The position numbers and the translations under genes are program-made. A DNA stretch of 64,000 nucleotides from NCBI RefSeq assembly GCF_000316115.1, contig NZ_JH993797.1, positions 2,776,486-2,840,485 on the forward strand. Direction: 5' to 3'. This stretch comes from Leptolyngbya sp. PCC 7375. GTDB lineage: Bacteria; Cyanobacteriota; Cyanobacteriia; Phormidesmidales; Phormidesmidaceae. A model generated the notes under the pieces. The model was not told where the DNA came from. It did no database searches and saw only the letters and a program-made list of their open reading frames with translations. How positions within the stretch are numbered: the first letter of the stretch is position 1; each line of letters starts with the position of its first letter. Below are positions 46,301 to 54,961 of this stretch, in pieces.

Positions 46301-46556
46301 CCAATTACAGAGAGGGGCGCTACCAGAATTAATTATCTGTGATGTGGAAATGCCTCGCTTAAATGGATTTGAATTTCTCAGTCATCGTCGGGCTAATTCC
46401 TCATGGACTCAGATCCCAACAGTGATGCTGACATCACGTGGTAACCATAAGCACCGAACGTTAGCCAAACATCTAGGTGCTAACGATTACTTTACTAAAC
46501 CCTACATTGAGAAAGATTTTGTAGGTGCGATCTCAACTCTTCTCCAAAAGCCATGA
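43314..46556 (+). CDS. pixL: CheA-like hybrid histidine kinase (PixL/PilL-like)
   Basis: 1,080 aa from the ATG at 43314; a TTG lies eight codons upstream. An N-terminal Hpt domain has the phosphorylatable His in AHSIKGGAAS. A long acidic low-complexity linker follows (about 270-450). Then come the dimerisation helix LDRLERMNNLVGELAINRN, the HATPase domain with LVRNAFDHGIEHPDKR and GRGVGLDVVRESL, a CheW-like domain and a C-terminal receiver with LIICDVEMPRLNGFEF. It is the kinase of the taxis operon. Its stop overlaps the start of the next CheW-like gene by ATGA. Confidence 0.9.
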   Translation: MTIDPEIRDQAYQFFIEEASELLDIIETGLLSLRQDTSVQKVHELMRAAHSIKGGAASVELDTIKIIAHRLEDSLKALYSDTVVVDAELETLFLRAYDCLRHPLQSQIDTGKFNEKQTLAAFESIFNDLEECLGPALHATDSFMPSSAELGIDIVASLFEVDVAEVLTQLRTIIADPQNYDCGQELQIQLEILTGFAEIIDIPKFTEITTLAQAATNRYYDQPLSVIEQVIDNIEHARQAILAGERIAIGEPSKKLLTLAEGNIIELEEPIHTNISEHIDDLDLSNLNLDMLEPPNNYEIEETTSAPSDSSANQISALEEIWSIEALEFPSVEKIEKDDNSKLIQPDVNALADIWGNPESTDNNFDVEITDFEAVMADAPTESILDSWLTPSSSDPEISTDAIDSPEVSMAESVGATDIISNNIETTVTNISEIYDSLPQLPQAAQQKPSKKKKTPVKLTTQSRLSAKVALDRLERMNNLVGELAINRNSLSLQNDQFQRTVHRLGQRFSSFRTIVRQLQSISDQILVSPNQHRSSTIIRTENSTFDSLEMDSYSEINSLLEGVLEEVFQLAESIDDVELFAGQSNRLLERQRRTLNQLRDELMWSRMVPLDQVLKRFPRVIRELSNTYQKPVELKLTGTDVLVDRVMLEKLYDPLLHLVRNAFDHGIEHPDKRQTLGKPEQGTIEVRAFHQGNYTVIEIDDDGQGLDTDKITQRAIEAQMIAPEQVTTMTKQRIQQLIFEPGFSTANQVSELSGRGVGLDVVRESLQTFNGKVSVTTNKHKGTVFSLKIPLTLTLTKLVVGSVGTTAIAIASDSIEEIIRPAADQLKQSGGQQFLHWRSQLIPIYQLAELLNYQCQVPKQLPKGLQTGQTVRGKQQTILIIEQGQGLLALGLEQIVTEQELVIKPMGKAIATPSYINGCTVLADGSLVPVIDGAALVQFSTKLSLPIQPQPQYEHHSQTLMIIDDSSALRRTLALTLRKAGYQVLQAKDGRDALDQLQRGALPELIICDVEMPRLNGFEFLSHRRANSSWTQIPTVMLTSRGNHKHRTLAKHLGANDYFTKPYIEKDFVGAISTLLQKP

Positions 46557-47002
46557 CACGCCGAACATCTACCGCCACCATCAACTCACTTAGACTCATT
46601 GTGATGAGTCTAGGAGAACTAACCCTCGCCTGTCGTATTGAATCTGTTTATAAAGTTGTTAGCCACTCACAAGTTCACAGTAGCGGTTTAGGATACACAG
46701 GAGTAACCCATATCGATGATCATGCTGTTGTCGTAATTGATCTACATCACAAAATATTCAATATACCCACTGCCAATAAACATGGATATTTTGTCATCCT
46801 CAAACCTCAGGTGGGTGACCTATTGGCTATTCCTGTAACAACTTCACCCAACCTAATGGATATTCAACGAGACCACATCAGGATATTACCAGAGTCCTAC
46901 CGACAATCTGACACGCTTGCAATTGCCAGCCATGTAGCTGTTGTTCCCCATGGAGATGATACTCTCACCCTATTCGTAATAGACGAAAATACGTTGATCT
47001 AA
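46553..47002 (+). CDS. Second CheW-like protein of the taxis operon
   Basis: 149 aa. A CheW-like fold can be traced: RLIVMSLGELTLACRIESVYKVVSH, the core block GLGYTGVTHIDDHAVVVIDLHHKIF and KHGYFVILK. It is more diverged than the first CheW, with the usual NLRG-type motif replaced by HIDDHAVVVID. The 4-base overlap with the CheA-like gene indicates coupled translation. Confidence 0.75.
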   Translation: MTRRTSTATINSLRLIVMSLGELTLACRIESVYKVVSHSQVHSSGLGYTGVTHIDDHAVVVIDLHHKIFNIPTANKHGYFVILKPQVGDLLAIPVTTSPNLMDIQRDHIRILPESYRQSDTLAIASHVAVVPHGDDTLTLFVIDENTLI

Positions 47003-47083
47003 AACACAATGTAAACCGGAAAATCTTTTTGATCAAACGCTTATAGGTTTTGGGAGTGTAGCCAATCCAATAGCTGATCATGC

Positions 47084-47929
47084 CTACAGGTGTGCACTTT
47101 GTTTTGTGAGCTTTCCTTGATCATATCGATTTGTGCTCTGGTGCGATGGCCGCAGACTTGATCGTTCCAATAAAGTTGTTAGCCAAATATTTTCCTCTGG
47201 AGGTAGAGGGGGAATTGGAGATCGCTCATAGTCAATTGAAAAATAACAAGGAGACCTCAAACACGCTTCATCAAGTGCCCGTTTGAGGTCCACTGTGCAA
47301 TATGCCTGAGCCCCTACATCGTCTTGGGGATAACTTAAAGGTAACTTCAGGGGAGGAATCGGCGCATTCACTTGCCAGGCATACAAATCTGCCTTTGGGC
47401 GCTGATCGCTACGGCTCACCAACACTCGATAATCAACATTACCTGCTGCATAGGCAGAAATTGGCTCCCATCCTCGTAGCAAGTCTATCTCGACAAAGTG
47501 AGTATCACTGCCAAAGATAGCCTCACAGCGCTGCTCATAATTTTCACGACCACGGCCAGGACGTTTCTTTTGAGGCGTTAAAACTTCGATGATGGTAACC
47601 GTCCTACCAATTTGACAATCGAGAATCTCAATATAGTCCTCTTGTATGGTTTGCGGCACCGCAATATAGGTAGGAATTGGTTGCTGATGGGAAGCAGCGA
47701 CATCATTGGTCGGTGGACTATTGGGAGAACAGTCATGGGCCAACTGCCCAACGACTAGACTATCTTCACCACTAACGCGATAGACCCGTTTGCGGATGAG
47801 GATACTGTATCGTTCAGAAACTTTTTTCTGTAAGAGGTTGGCCAGTGCAGTTACAAACTGTGGATGAATTTCAGGCCAAAGATCAGGGTGCTCTAGGTAA
47901 GGGTTCATGCCGGGGAACATATCAGGCAT
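47084..47929 (-). CDS. DUF4058 family protein
   Basis: 281 aa. The start MPDMFPGMNPYLEHPDLWPEIHPQFVTALANLL is the hallmark of DUF4058. The VTIIEVLTPQKKRPGRGRENYEQR block and PIPPLPPEEN near the end also fit. These proteins are numerous in cyanobacteria. The core resembles a PD-(D/E)XK-like fold in layout, but no function is established. It converges on the taxis operon. Confidence 0.88.
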   Translation of the reverse strand: MPDMFPGMNPYLEHPDLWPEIHPQFVTALANLLQKKVSERYSILIRKRVYRVSGEDSLVVGQLAHDCSPNSPPTNDVAASHQQPIPTYIAVPQTIQEDYIEILDCQIGRTVTIIEVLTPQKKRPGRGRENYEQRCEAIFGSDTHFVEIDLLRGWEPISAYAAGNVDYRVLVSRSDQRPKADLYAWQVNAPIPPLKLPLSYPQDDVGAQAYCTVDLKRALDEACLRSPCYFSIDYERSPIPPLPPEENIWLTTLLERSSLRPSHQSTNRYDQGKLTKQSAHL

Positions 47930-47962
47930 TAACTATCCTCTAAATTTCGATAGCGGAGCGTT

Positions 47963-48124
47963 ATGACAAAATCAGATAAAACGGCTGCTGGTCCTGTTGC
48001 TAACCAAACTGAATGGAATGAACCTCATAAAATCTTAGCAAGAAGCCATATTAGTATCCACCAAGCGTTCGCAGTTATGTACATTTTAGATCAAGGCTCA
48101 CTTGGTGTATCTATAGATACTTGA
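47963..48124 (+). CDS. Possible small protein of 53 aa
   Basis: An ATG at 47963 preceded by AGCGGAGCG opens a 53-codon frame (MTKSDKTAAGPVANQTEWNE...). Family unknown. It lies divergent from the DUF4058 gene. Base use is compatible with coding but the evidence is thin. From 48125 to 48325 I see nothing convincing. Confidence 0.3.
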   Translation: MTKSDKTAAGPVANQTEWNEPHKILARSHISIHQAFAVMYILDQGSLGVSIDT

Positions 48125-48325
48125 CCATCATTAAAAATGAAGATTTTATAAAGTCAATGGAAATACAGTGCGGCAAAATTACGTTAAACAGTGAACCAGT
48201 TGTCTTAACTGTAGGACTTCATAAAATCTTTTCAGGGGGCTCATCAGCCAAACAGGATTTTAATAAGACTTTATTAGTAGTAATTTTTGCTGAAAAACAG
48301 GCTGAAGTCAGCTTTGTAAGGAATT

Positions 48326-48748
48326 ATGGAAATCTCAACCAATGGATGGATAGTAATCGCTGTAATATTGGCGATTTTGGGAATTGGGGGCGGTGCGATC
48401 GCAACTACAATTCTCCAGCCCTTGGGCCCAAACATCCCCTTCACCACCCCGATCACCGATATCGCCACCCCCATTGGTGGTGATGCACGTCACCAGTTCA
48501 ACCAAGGCATCTGGGCCTATCGGGAAAAAGCATATGCTCGAGCCATTGACTGCTTTACTAAGGTCATCGAAGCTGAACCTAATTTAGCAGAAGCATTTCA
48601 TAATCGAGCACGGGCTCAAGCAAATCTGGCAAAAACACAAGCTGCCGCTAGCGATTTTGTCACTGCTAGCGACATCTATAGCCGCCAAGGTAGTCGCTCA
48701 GGTATCAATTGGATTAAAACCGACCTTAATGTCTTGACTAACCTTTAG
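48326..48748 (+). CDS. Membrane-anchored TPR protein
   Basis: 140 aa. The ATG follows AAGGAATT. Residues 7-30 are a hydrophobic anchor (GWIVIAVILAILGIGGGAIA). After a proline-rich linker there are about two TPR units (FNQGIWAYREKAYARAIDCF, then AEAFHNRARAQANLAKTQAA). Such proteins are common scaffolds, with no specific partner evident. Confidence 0.75.
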   Translation: MEISTNGWIVIAVILAILGIGGGAIATTILQPLGPNIPFTTPITDIATPIGGDARHQFNQGIWAYREKAYARAIDCFTKVIEAEPNLAEAFHNRARAQANLAKTQAAASDFVTASDIYSRQGSRSGINWIKTDLNVLTNL

Positions 48749-49124
48749 ATGGAAGATCACAGACATCCTTCGTTCTTTTTGTTACAGCTTAGAATACCTA
48801 AAATCAGTCACTGGTATATTCAGTCAAATTTTGGGTATTCCTGTAAAAAGGATTTGAAGTTGTAGTGAATGCCTATTGCAGTCGATCGTTTAACCAGCAA
48901 ACTTTGTTAAATTGCAGACATATTAGGGAAATTATGTAGGCATTCTGACTTAGGTAAGCCAGCGATAGCATCAAGGCCTCCTAAGGAATTGGCCGTACAA
49001 CTTGTGATTTCTATTACAAGTTGCGTCTGCTCTGCTGTGCCCTCAACAAAGGTCTGGTCTTAAGGAAGCACGTAGTTTATAAACATTTCACATTGTGTTG
49101 GCGTCTTACTAGTTCAAAAGTATT
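48749..49124. other. Intergenic region with a short hairpin upstream of the UXS gene
   Basis: 376 bases with no open frame that I can support. A perfect 8-bp inverted repeat CAACTTGT (48998-49005) / ACAAGTTG (49016-49023) with a 10-base loop lies about 100 bases before the SDR gene and could be an operator or leader hairpin. Confidence 0.4.
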
Positions 49125-50096
49125 ATGCGAATTTTAGTTACCGGTGGAGCCGGTTTTATAGGTTCTCATCTCATTGATCGCCTAATGGCAGATGATCATG
49201 AGGTTATTTGTCTAGATAATTTCTATACTGGCCGGAAGCAAAACGTTTTGCAGTGGTTGAATAACCCCAAGTTTGAGCTCATTCGCCATGATGTTACTGA
49301 GCCTATTCGGCTAGAAGTCGACCAAATTTATCACTTAGCCTGCCCTGCTTCACCAGTGCACTATCAGTACAATCCGGTAAAAACCATCAAAACTAATGTG
49401 ATGGGTACCCTCAATATGCTGGGTCTGGCCAAACGAGTCAAAGCTCGGTTTTTCCTAGCGTCTACCTCCGAAGTTTATGGTGATCCTGAAGTTCATCCTC
49501 AGCCAGAAGAATATCGAGGCAGTGTGAATACCATTGGTATTCGTAGCTGTTACGACGAGGGTAAGCGGGTCGCTGAAACTCTCGCCTTTGATTATCACCG
49601 TCAAAACGATGTTGATATTCGGGTAGTACGCATTTTTAACACTTACGGCCCACGTATGCTCGAAAACGATGGTCGGGTAGTTAGCAACTTTATTGTGCAA
49701 GCACTGCAAGGTAATCCTCTGACTGTATACGGTGATGGTTCTCAAACCCGCAGCTTCTGTTATGTGTCCGACTTAGTAGAGGGCTTTATTCGTCTCATGA
49801 ATGGTGACTACATTGGTCCTATGAATTTAGGGAATCCAGGTGAATACACTATTTTAGAACTGGCTCAGTCTATTCAAAAAATGATTAACCCTGATGCTGA
49901 ATTGAAATTTGAACCCCTGCCCCAGGACGATCCACGTCGTCGTCAGCCAGATATTACAAAAGCTAAAACCATGCTGAATTGGGAGCCAACAGTGCCCCTT
50001 CAAGCAGGTTTGAAGCTGACCATTGCGGACTTTCAAGTTCGCTTAGAAGCAGCGGGTAACCTGGCTATGCCGACAACGGCAACGTCATCTTCTTAG
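49125..50096 (+). CDS. UDP-glucuronate decarboxylase (UDP-xylose synthase-like SDR)
   Basis: 323 aa. The NAD-binding motif GGAGFIGSHL starts at residue 7. The UXS-type catalytic stretch is ASTSEVYGDPEVHPQ with the YxxxK variant RSCYDEGKR, and PLPQDDPRRRQPDI is a UXS hallmark. It converts UDP-glucuronate to UDP-xylose for exopolysaccharide or wall polymers. The UDP-glucose dehydrogenase that makes its substrate is the next gene. Confidence 0.88.
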   Translation: MRILVTGGAGFIGSHLIDRLMADDHEVICLDNFYTGRKQNVLQWLNNPKFELIRHDVTEPIRLEVDQIYHLACPASPVHYQYNPVKTIKTNVMGTLNMLGLAKRVKARFFLASTSEVYGDPEVHPQPEEYRGSVNTIGIRSCYDEGKRVAETLAFDYHRQNDVDIRVVRIFNTYGPRMLENDGRVVSNFIVQALQGNPLTVYGDGSQTRSFCYVSDLVEGFIRLMNGDYIGPMNLGNPGEYTILELAQSIQKMINPDAELKFEPLPQDDPRRRQPDITKAKTMLNWEPTVPLQAGLKLTIADFQVRLEAAGNLAMPTTATSSS

Positions 50097-50137
50097 ATGC
50101 TTGGCCCAGGTTACGGTTAAAACGCCTTTCTGTATTC

Positions 50138-50162
50138 TCCTCGGGTTCTTGGAACCCGAGGA
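50138..50162 (+). other. Perfect intergenic hairpin between UXS and ugd genes
   Basis: Arms TCCTCGGGTTC and GAACCCGAGGA (11 bp) with a 3-base loop TTG. No T-run follows, so it may be a processing or stabilising hairpin rather than a simple terminator. Confidence 0.6.
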
Positions 50163-50231
50163 CTAGAACAACAGATAGCGCTGATTACGGTTAATTTCAT
50201 TGGATTTATCTTTTAAGTAAGGAGTATTTAT

Positions 50232-51611
50232 ATGCGTGTTTGCGTTATTGGTACAGGCTATGTCGGCTTAGTTACAGGTGTATGCCTTTCCCACATTGGT
50301 CACGACGTTATCTGCGTTGATAACAATGAGGAAAAGGTCAAATTGATGCAGTCTGGGCAATCGCCTATTTTTGAGCCGGGACTGTCTGAACTGATGCAAT
50401 CTTCCATGGAAGCTGACCGCTTAACGTTTACCACTGACCTGGCAGCAGGCGTTTCCCATGGCGATATTCTTTTCATTGCTGTTGGTACCCCCCCTCTACC
50501 GACCGGTGAAAGTGACACTCGCTATGTTGAGGCAGTTGCCCGGGGCATTGGAGAGCACCTGAATGGTGGTTATAAAGTAATTGTCAACAAGTCCACAGTG
50601 CCCATTGGCTCTGGTGACTGGGTCCGCATGATTGTGATGGACGGTATTGCTGAGCGTAAGCAAGTGCCAGTGGGTGCCGGTGCTCCTGCTGGCAAGCCTG
50701 AGGCTCCCTTGTTTGATGTTGTTAGCAATCCTGAATTTTTACGTGAAGGGTCAGCAGTCTATGACACTTTCAATCCTGACCGGATTGTTTTAGGTGGCAG
50801 TAATCCTAAGGCAATTGCCATGATGAAGGAGCTTTACGAGCCTATCGTTGAGCGTAAATTTGCCGAAGAACAAGAAGCACCTCAAGTGCCTGTTTTGGTG
50901 ACTGATCTCAGCTCAGCTGAAATGGTGAAGTATGCATCCAACGCATTTTTGGCCACTAAGATTAGCTTTATCAACGAAGTCGCTAACATTTGCGATCGCG
51001 TTGGTGCTGACGTAGTACAAGTTGCCCAAGGTATTGGTCTAGATTCTCGCATTGGTAGTAAGTTCCTCCAAGCTGGTATTGGCTGGGGTGGTTCTTGCTT
51101 CCCTAAAGATGTATCAGCCCTGCTGCATACCGCTGATGACTACGGCTACGAAGCCCAGCTATTGAGAGCCACCATTGATGTCAACACTCGACAGCGCCTA
51201 CTCTCCCTTGAAAAATTACAGCAGATGCTGAAAATCTTAAAGGGTAAAACCGTCGGACTATTGGGTTTAACCTTTAAGCCCGACACCGATGACATGCGCG
51301 ATGCGCCTTCTTTAATTCTGATTGAACACCTCAATCGTTTAGGAGCCAAAGTCAAAGCCTACGATCCCATTGTTTCCCAAAGTGGCATGCGCAATGGCAT
51401 GACCGGCGTGATTGTAGAAACTGACGTTGAGCGTCTAGCTGATGGCTGTGATGCGCTGGTGCTCGTAACGGATTGGCAACAGTTTAAGGATTTGGACTAT
51501 GGCAAGATGGCTAGTCTAATGAATACTCCTAACCTGATTGACGGCCGGAATTTTCTTGACCGTCAAACCTTGGAAGAGGCTGGCTTTACCTATTCTGGTG
51601 TTGGTCACTAA
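50232..51611 (+). CDS. ugd: UDP-glucose 6-dehydrogenase
   Basis: 459 aa. The NAD motif GTGYVGLVTGVCLSHIGHDV, VGTPPLPTGESDTRYV, the catalytic GIGWGGSCFPKDVSALL with its Cys, and GLTFKPDTDDMRDAPSL are all present. It oxidises UDP-glucose to UDP-glucuronate in two NAD-dependent steps. It is paired with UXS. An AAGGAG ribosome site precedes the ATG. Confidence 0.95.
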   Translation: MRVCVIGTGYVGLVTGVCLSHIGHDVICVDNNEEKVKLMQSGQSPIFEPGLSELMQSSMEADRLTFTTDLAAGVSHGDILFIAVGTPPLPTGESDTRYVEAVARGIGEHLNGGYKVIVNKSTVPIGSGDWVRMIVMDGIAERKQVPVGAGAPAGKPEAPLFDVVSNPEFLREGSAVYDTFNPDRIVLGGSNPKAIAMMKELYEPIVERKFAEEQEAPQVPVLVTDLSSAEMVKYASNAFLATKISFINEVANICDRVGADVVQVAQGIGLDSRIGSKFLQAGIGWGGSCFPKDVSALLHTADDYGYEAQLLRATIDVNTRQRLLSLEKLQQMLKILKGKTVGLLGLTFKPDTDDMRDAPSLILIEHLNRLGAKVKAYDPIVSQSGMRNGMTGVIVETDVERLADGCDALVLVTDWQQFKDLDYGKMASLMNTPNLIDGRNFLDRQTLEEAGFTYSGVGH

Positions 51612-51659
51612 TTTTCCTTTAGAGGGAAATTACACCCTCTCTAATTAATTAATAACTTT

Positions 51660-51696
51660 CTAAAGGGGCGCTATCTAATAGATAACGCCCCTTTAG
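51660..51696. terminator. Strong hairpin between convergent genes, possibly bidirectional terminator
   Basis: Arms CTAAAGGGGCG...TATC (51660-51675) and GATA...CGCCCCTTTAG (51681-51696) flank a TAATA loop. It lies between the ugd end and the end of the minus-strand gene at 51754. A weaker hairpin AGAGGG/CCCTCT is at 51621-51640. Confidence 0.75.
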
Positions 51697-51753
51697 ATTA
51701 GGCAATGTCTATTTACTTTTAATTGAACGCGGATATACGTTGACGCACAGCGA

Positions 51754-52215
51754 CTAATTTCTAACATCAGGGGAAGCCCAGCGATCGAGCGCCCGCTTAC
51801 CGCCCCAACGGGCAACAATTTCATCATCATAATCATCGGCAAGTCGCACTACTGTGGTCACCGAATGTTTAAGTTCAATGCGATCGCAAGTAGACCCCAC
51901 TAAACTGTGCTCAAATACGATATCGTCTTCACTATCCAAAGCAAAACGCCCAAACAAGATATTGTCGTTAGCCCGTAGTAGATAGTATGTAAGCTCTGAA
52001 GTGGCATCTACATCGGTAACTACATAAGATCGTGTAGTAATCAACGCTTCACTTTCTCCCCAGGGAACTACACGGGTAGAAGCTACTGCTGAGCCAATAG
52101 TAATAATAAAAAGAGGTTCATCTTCGAAAGCTACCGTCGCTTCCCCAAATAACTCATCCATCCAGGGGGCAATGCGTTCGTAGCAAGTTTTCTGAGCTGA
52201 ACTTTGAAAATCCAT
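51754..52215 (-). CDS. YbjN-like (T3SS chaperone fold) protein
   Basis: 153 aa. The pattern LTYYLLRANDNILFGRFALDSEDDIVFEHSLVG is typical of the YbjN / type III chaperone-like family found widely in cyanobacteria, where it is thought to act as a small chaperone or regulator. No partner gene is evident. It is divergent from the GTPase gene. Confidence 0.65.
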   Translation of the reverse strand: MDFQSSAQKTCYERIAPWMDELFGEATVAFEDEPLFIITIGSAVASTRVVPWGESEALITTRSYVVTDVDATSELTYYLLRANDNILFGRFALDSEDDIVFEHSLVGSTCDRIELKHSVTTVVRLADDYDDEIVARWGGKRALDRWASPDVRN

Positions 52216-52380
52216 GAAGCGGCAGCAAGATTGACGACTGGTGGAGATATCTCCCGATATCCAAGCAACATTCTCTCACCTATGTTTTACAGGTGCTCAA
52301 AAGTTTCTTGATGATGTTACGGCAATGAAGGCAGTATTAAACTTATAAAGCTTTCCACACTCACACAAAGCATCCCTACA

Positions 52381-53805
52381 TTGACTAATTTGTCTGATTC
52401 TTCGTTAGAGCCATCGCCAGATAACCTGACAGAGTTTAATCAACTCGCAGCCGATCTCTACTACGGGCAGGCACAGGCCAGCTTAAAACAAGTCATTGAC
52501 AGTCTAGATTTAACCCCTCGAGAACGAGAGGGTCTGCAGCCTGAAATCAATAACTTGCTTGGCTTGCAGCACAAGTTAGAGCAAGGCACTCTGCATATTG
52601 CAGCCTTTGGTATGGTGGGCCGGGGAAAATCCTCATTGCTCAATGCATTGATTGGGCAGTCTATTTTTATTACGGGACCACTGCATGGGGTAACCCAGGA
52701 TGTAGCCAGTGTAGATTGGCAGTCGGTCTCTAAAGATAGCTCGATTCACCGGGTGTCTATAGGTGACAAAGCAGGTAACACCGGAGCGTCCGTCGAACTT
52801 ATTGATACACCAGGAATTGATGAAGTTGGCGGTGAACAACGTCAGCTACTAGCCGAGCGCGTAGCCCAGCAGAGCGATCTAATTTTATTTGTGATATCAG
52901 CCGATCTTACTCAAGTGGAATACGACGCGTTGGGATGGTTACGCCATGCAGGCAAACCAATTTTGCTAGTTTTCAATAAAGCTGATCAGTACTCGTTAGA
53001 GGAACAAACATTACTGCTCAAGAAAATTCAACAACGGGTTACACCCTTAAGCATATTGACTGAAGACATTGTGTTAGCAGCTGCAGCCCCACTAACCACA
53101 ACAGTAGTACAAGATTCGAAAGGTGTGCGGCGGCGGCAGAATACCCGAGGTACCCCCGATATTCAGACTCTAAAGCTAAAAATATTAGATGTACTCGAAC
53201 AAGAGGGTAAAGCCTTAATTGCTCTCAACACGCTCTTATATGCAGATGATGTACAGGCGAAGTTAGTTGCACGTAAGCTAGAAATTCGTCAGCGGCGAGC
53301 TAACGACCTAATCTGGCAAACTGCCCTGACCAAAGCCGTGGCAGTAGCCGTAAATCCAGTGTTACTCGCCGATATGGTTGGCGGCATCACAGTAGATGCA
53401 GGTCTTGTAGTGGGCTTATCTAAACTTTATGGGTTACCCATGACCCAACAAGAATCTTTGAAACTTTTGCGGACAATTGCCCTATCCACCGGCAGTCTCT
53501 CCGCCAGCGAACTGCTGATTACCTTAGGGCTAAGCTCTCTGAAAAGTATTTTAGGAGCAGCCGGTTTAGCAACGGGAGGATTAAGCGTAGCCCCCTACTT
53601 CTCAGTAGCCCTAACCCAAGCAGCCGTAGCAGGTGTTGCCACCTATGCCATTGGCCAAGTTACACGTACATATTTGATAAATGGCGCAAGTTGGGGCGAG
53701 CAAGGTCCTAAGGCAACCATTACCAAAATTGTGAATAACTTAGATGAAACATCCATAATGGCTCGCCTCAAACATGAACTCAAGCAAAAACTTAATCGGA
53801 TGTAG
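52381..53805 (+). CDS. GTPase with C-terminal DUF697-like membrane region
   Basis: 474 aa from a TTG; no ATG lies before the G domain. G1 is GMVGRGKSSLLNAL (about residue 77), G3 is DTPGIDEVGG, and G4 is NKADQY. The G domain is Era/dynamin-like. The C-terminal third has hydrophobic helices (ILGAAGLATGGLSVAPYFSVALTQAAVAGVATYAIGQ) resembling DUF697. Such proteins occur in most cyanobacteria; a role in membrane homeostasis or remodelling is inference. Confidence 0.82.
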   Translation: MTNLSDSSLEPSPDNLTEFNQLAADLYYGQAQASLKQVIDSLDLTPREREGLQPEINNLLGLQHKLEQGTLHIAAFGMVGRGKSSLLNALIGQSIFITGPLHGVTQDVASVDWQSVSKDSSIHRVSIGDKAGNTGASVELIDTPGIDEVGGEQRQLLAERVAQQSDLILFVISADLTQVEYDALGWLRHAGKPILLVFNKADQYSLEEQTLLLKKIQQRVTPLSILTEDIVLAAAAPLTTTVVQDSKGVRRRQNTRGTPDIQTLKLKILDVLEQEGKALIALNTLLYADDVQAKLVARKLEIRQRRANDLIWQTALTKAVAVAVNPVLLADMVGGITVDAGLVVGLSKLYGLPMTQQESLKLLRTIALSTGSLSASELLITLGLSSLKSILGAAGLATGGLSVAPYFSVALTQAAVAGVATYAIGQVTRTYLINGASWGEQGPKATITKIVNNLDETSIMARLKHELKQKLNRM

Positions 53806-54066
53806 TTTGCTTGAATCATATGTCGCCATCCTAACGATGAGAAGCTTCAAAGCTATAGATCTCAGTCCAAAATATCGCTGCCCCAAGGACTTCGTTATTT
53901 AGTTTTAGGAAACTACATGTTCTGAAAGGCTGGCTTGAGCTGTTGCTTCTCTGCCGATAGACTATATCGGTCGACTATCCATCAGTGAGTTCGTTGCTGA
54001 CATTTAGTCGCCCCTAAACACGTGAATTCATTCGCTGTCTAATATTATTCCTTTTTACAATTGCCC

Positions 54067-54789
54067 ATGCATCGGTTTACCGTCGAAGTTATTTCCCAAA
54101 CACCTAACCCACAGCAAACCATTTACGCTGCGATGCACCAAGACTATGCTGAGGGTTTTGTTTGGAACGATCGCCAAAACTGGCCTTCTGAAGAGAAATG
54201 TGGTGGCCTAATCATTCGAAATTTACTAAGAGGTGGACGGGGACACTATGGCCCCCTAGAACACCCTCAAATCGTCTTGAACTGTGGCTGGTTCCCGCAT
54301 TCCACCATGCAACAAGTGCGCACCCATCGAGTCGGGGTTTCCTTCGATGTTCAGTCTTTTCGCTATACAGGCTCTCGCATTTTAGATGTTATAGCCGGTA
54401 AACAGGATGTGGAAGATGTTTTTTATCTGCGTCCTGTTGGCGACTATAGCGACCGACAAGGCAAACACTATGCCTATACTGAGGAACTTCGTCAGCAGGA
54501 TATCGCCTGGTGTTTAGAAGCCTGTGAGCGCTACAAAACTCGCATTGGGCAAGGTTTTTCTGAAGAGCATGCGAGAGGCCTGATTCCCTTTGACGTACGG
54601 CAGCATTGGGTGATGTCGGCTAATGTCCGATCGCTCATGCATTTGTTAGATCTCCGCTGGAAAGCAGATGCCCAACTAGAGGCACAAAAGCTTTGTGAAG
54701 TTATTTGGCCACACTTTCAAACTTGGGTACCTGCGATCGCAACTTGGTACGAAACAACTCGACTTAAGAAAGCACGTCTTGCGCCTTAA
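54067..54789 (+). CDS. thyX: FAD-dependent thymidylate synthase
   Basis: 240 aa from the ATG at 54067 (a TTG lies two codons earlier). The ThyX signature RTHRVGVSFDVQSFRYTG is intact, with its Arg, His and Ser residues for dUMP and FAD binding. The enzyme methylates dUMP to dTMP using methylenetetrahydrofolate and FAD/NADPH. Length is normal for cyanobacterial ThyX. Confidence 0.93.
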   Translation: MHRFTVEVISQTPNPQQTIYAAMHQDYAEGFVWNDRQNWPSEEKCGGLIIRNLLRGGRGHYGPLEHPQIVLNCGWFPHSTMQQVRTHRVGVSFDVQSFRYTGSRILDVIAGKQDVEDVFYLRPVGDYSDRQGKHYAYTEELRQQDIAWCLEACERYKTRIGQGFSEEHARGLIPFDVRQHWVMSANVRSLMHLLDLRWKADAQLEAQKLCEVIWPHFQTWVPAIATWYETTRLKKARLAP

Positions 54790-54863
54790 GGGTGATTACC
54801 ATTTTCACAGGTTAACCTTGCAATTCATTAACTTGAATGTACTAGTTCTCAACTTTGATAACC

Positions 54864-54933
54864 CACCCTAAGAAGCCTTTCGATACCTTGCATGGGGCTG
54901 TGTTTTTTAGACATTCCCCATAGACTTAGGGTG
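54864..54933 (+). other. Nested inverted repeats upstream of the receiver-like gene
   Basis: Outer arms CACCCTAAG (54864-54872) and CTTAGGGTG (54925-54933) and inner arms ATGGGG (54892-54897) and CCCCAT (54916-54921) are all perfect and could fold into one long hairpin with a T-rich apical loop. It may be the thyX terminator or a leader structure of the next gene. Confidence 0.45.
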
Positions 54934-54961
54934 CTGAAATAGGCCTTATGGGTAATGGCAT

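Noticed and set aside
48121..48483. TTG-started 120-aa frame before the TPR gene
   Set aside because: Its second half overlaps the well-supported TPR gene in another frame, and its start is weak; only the TPR gene is kept.
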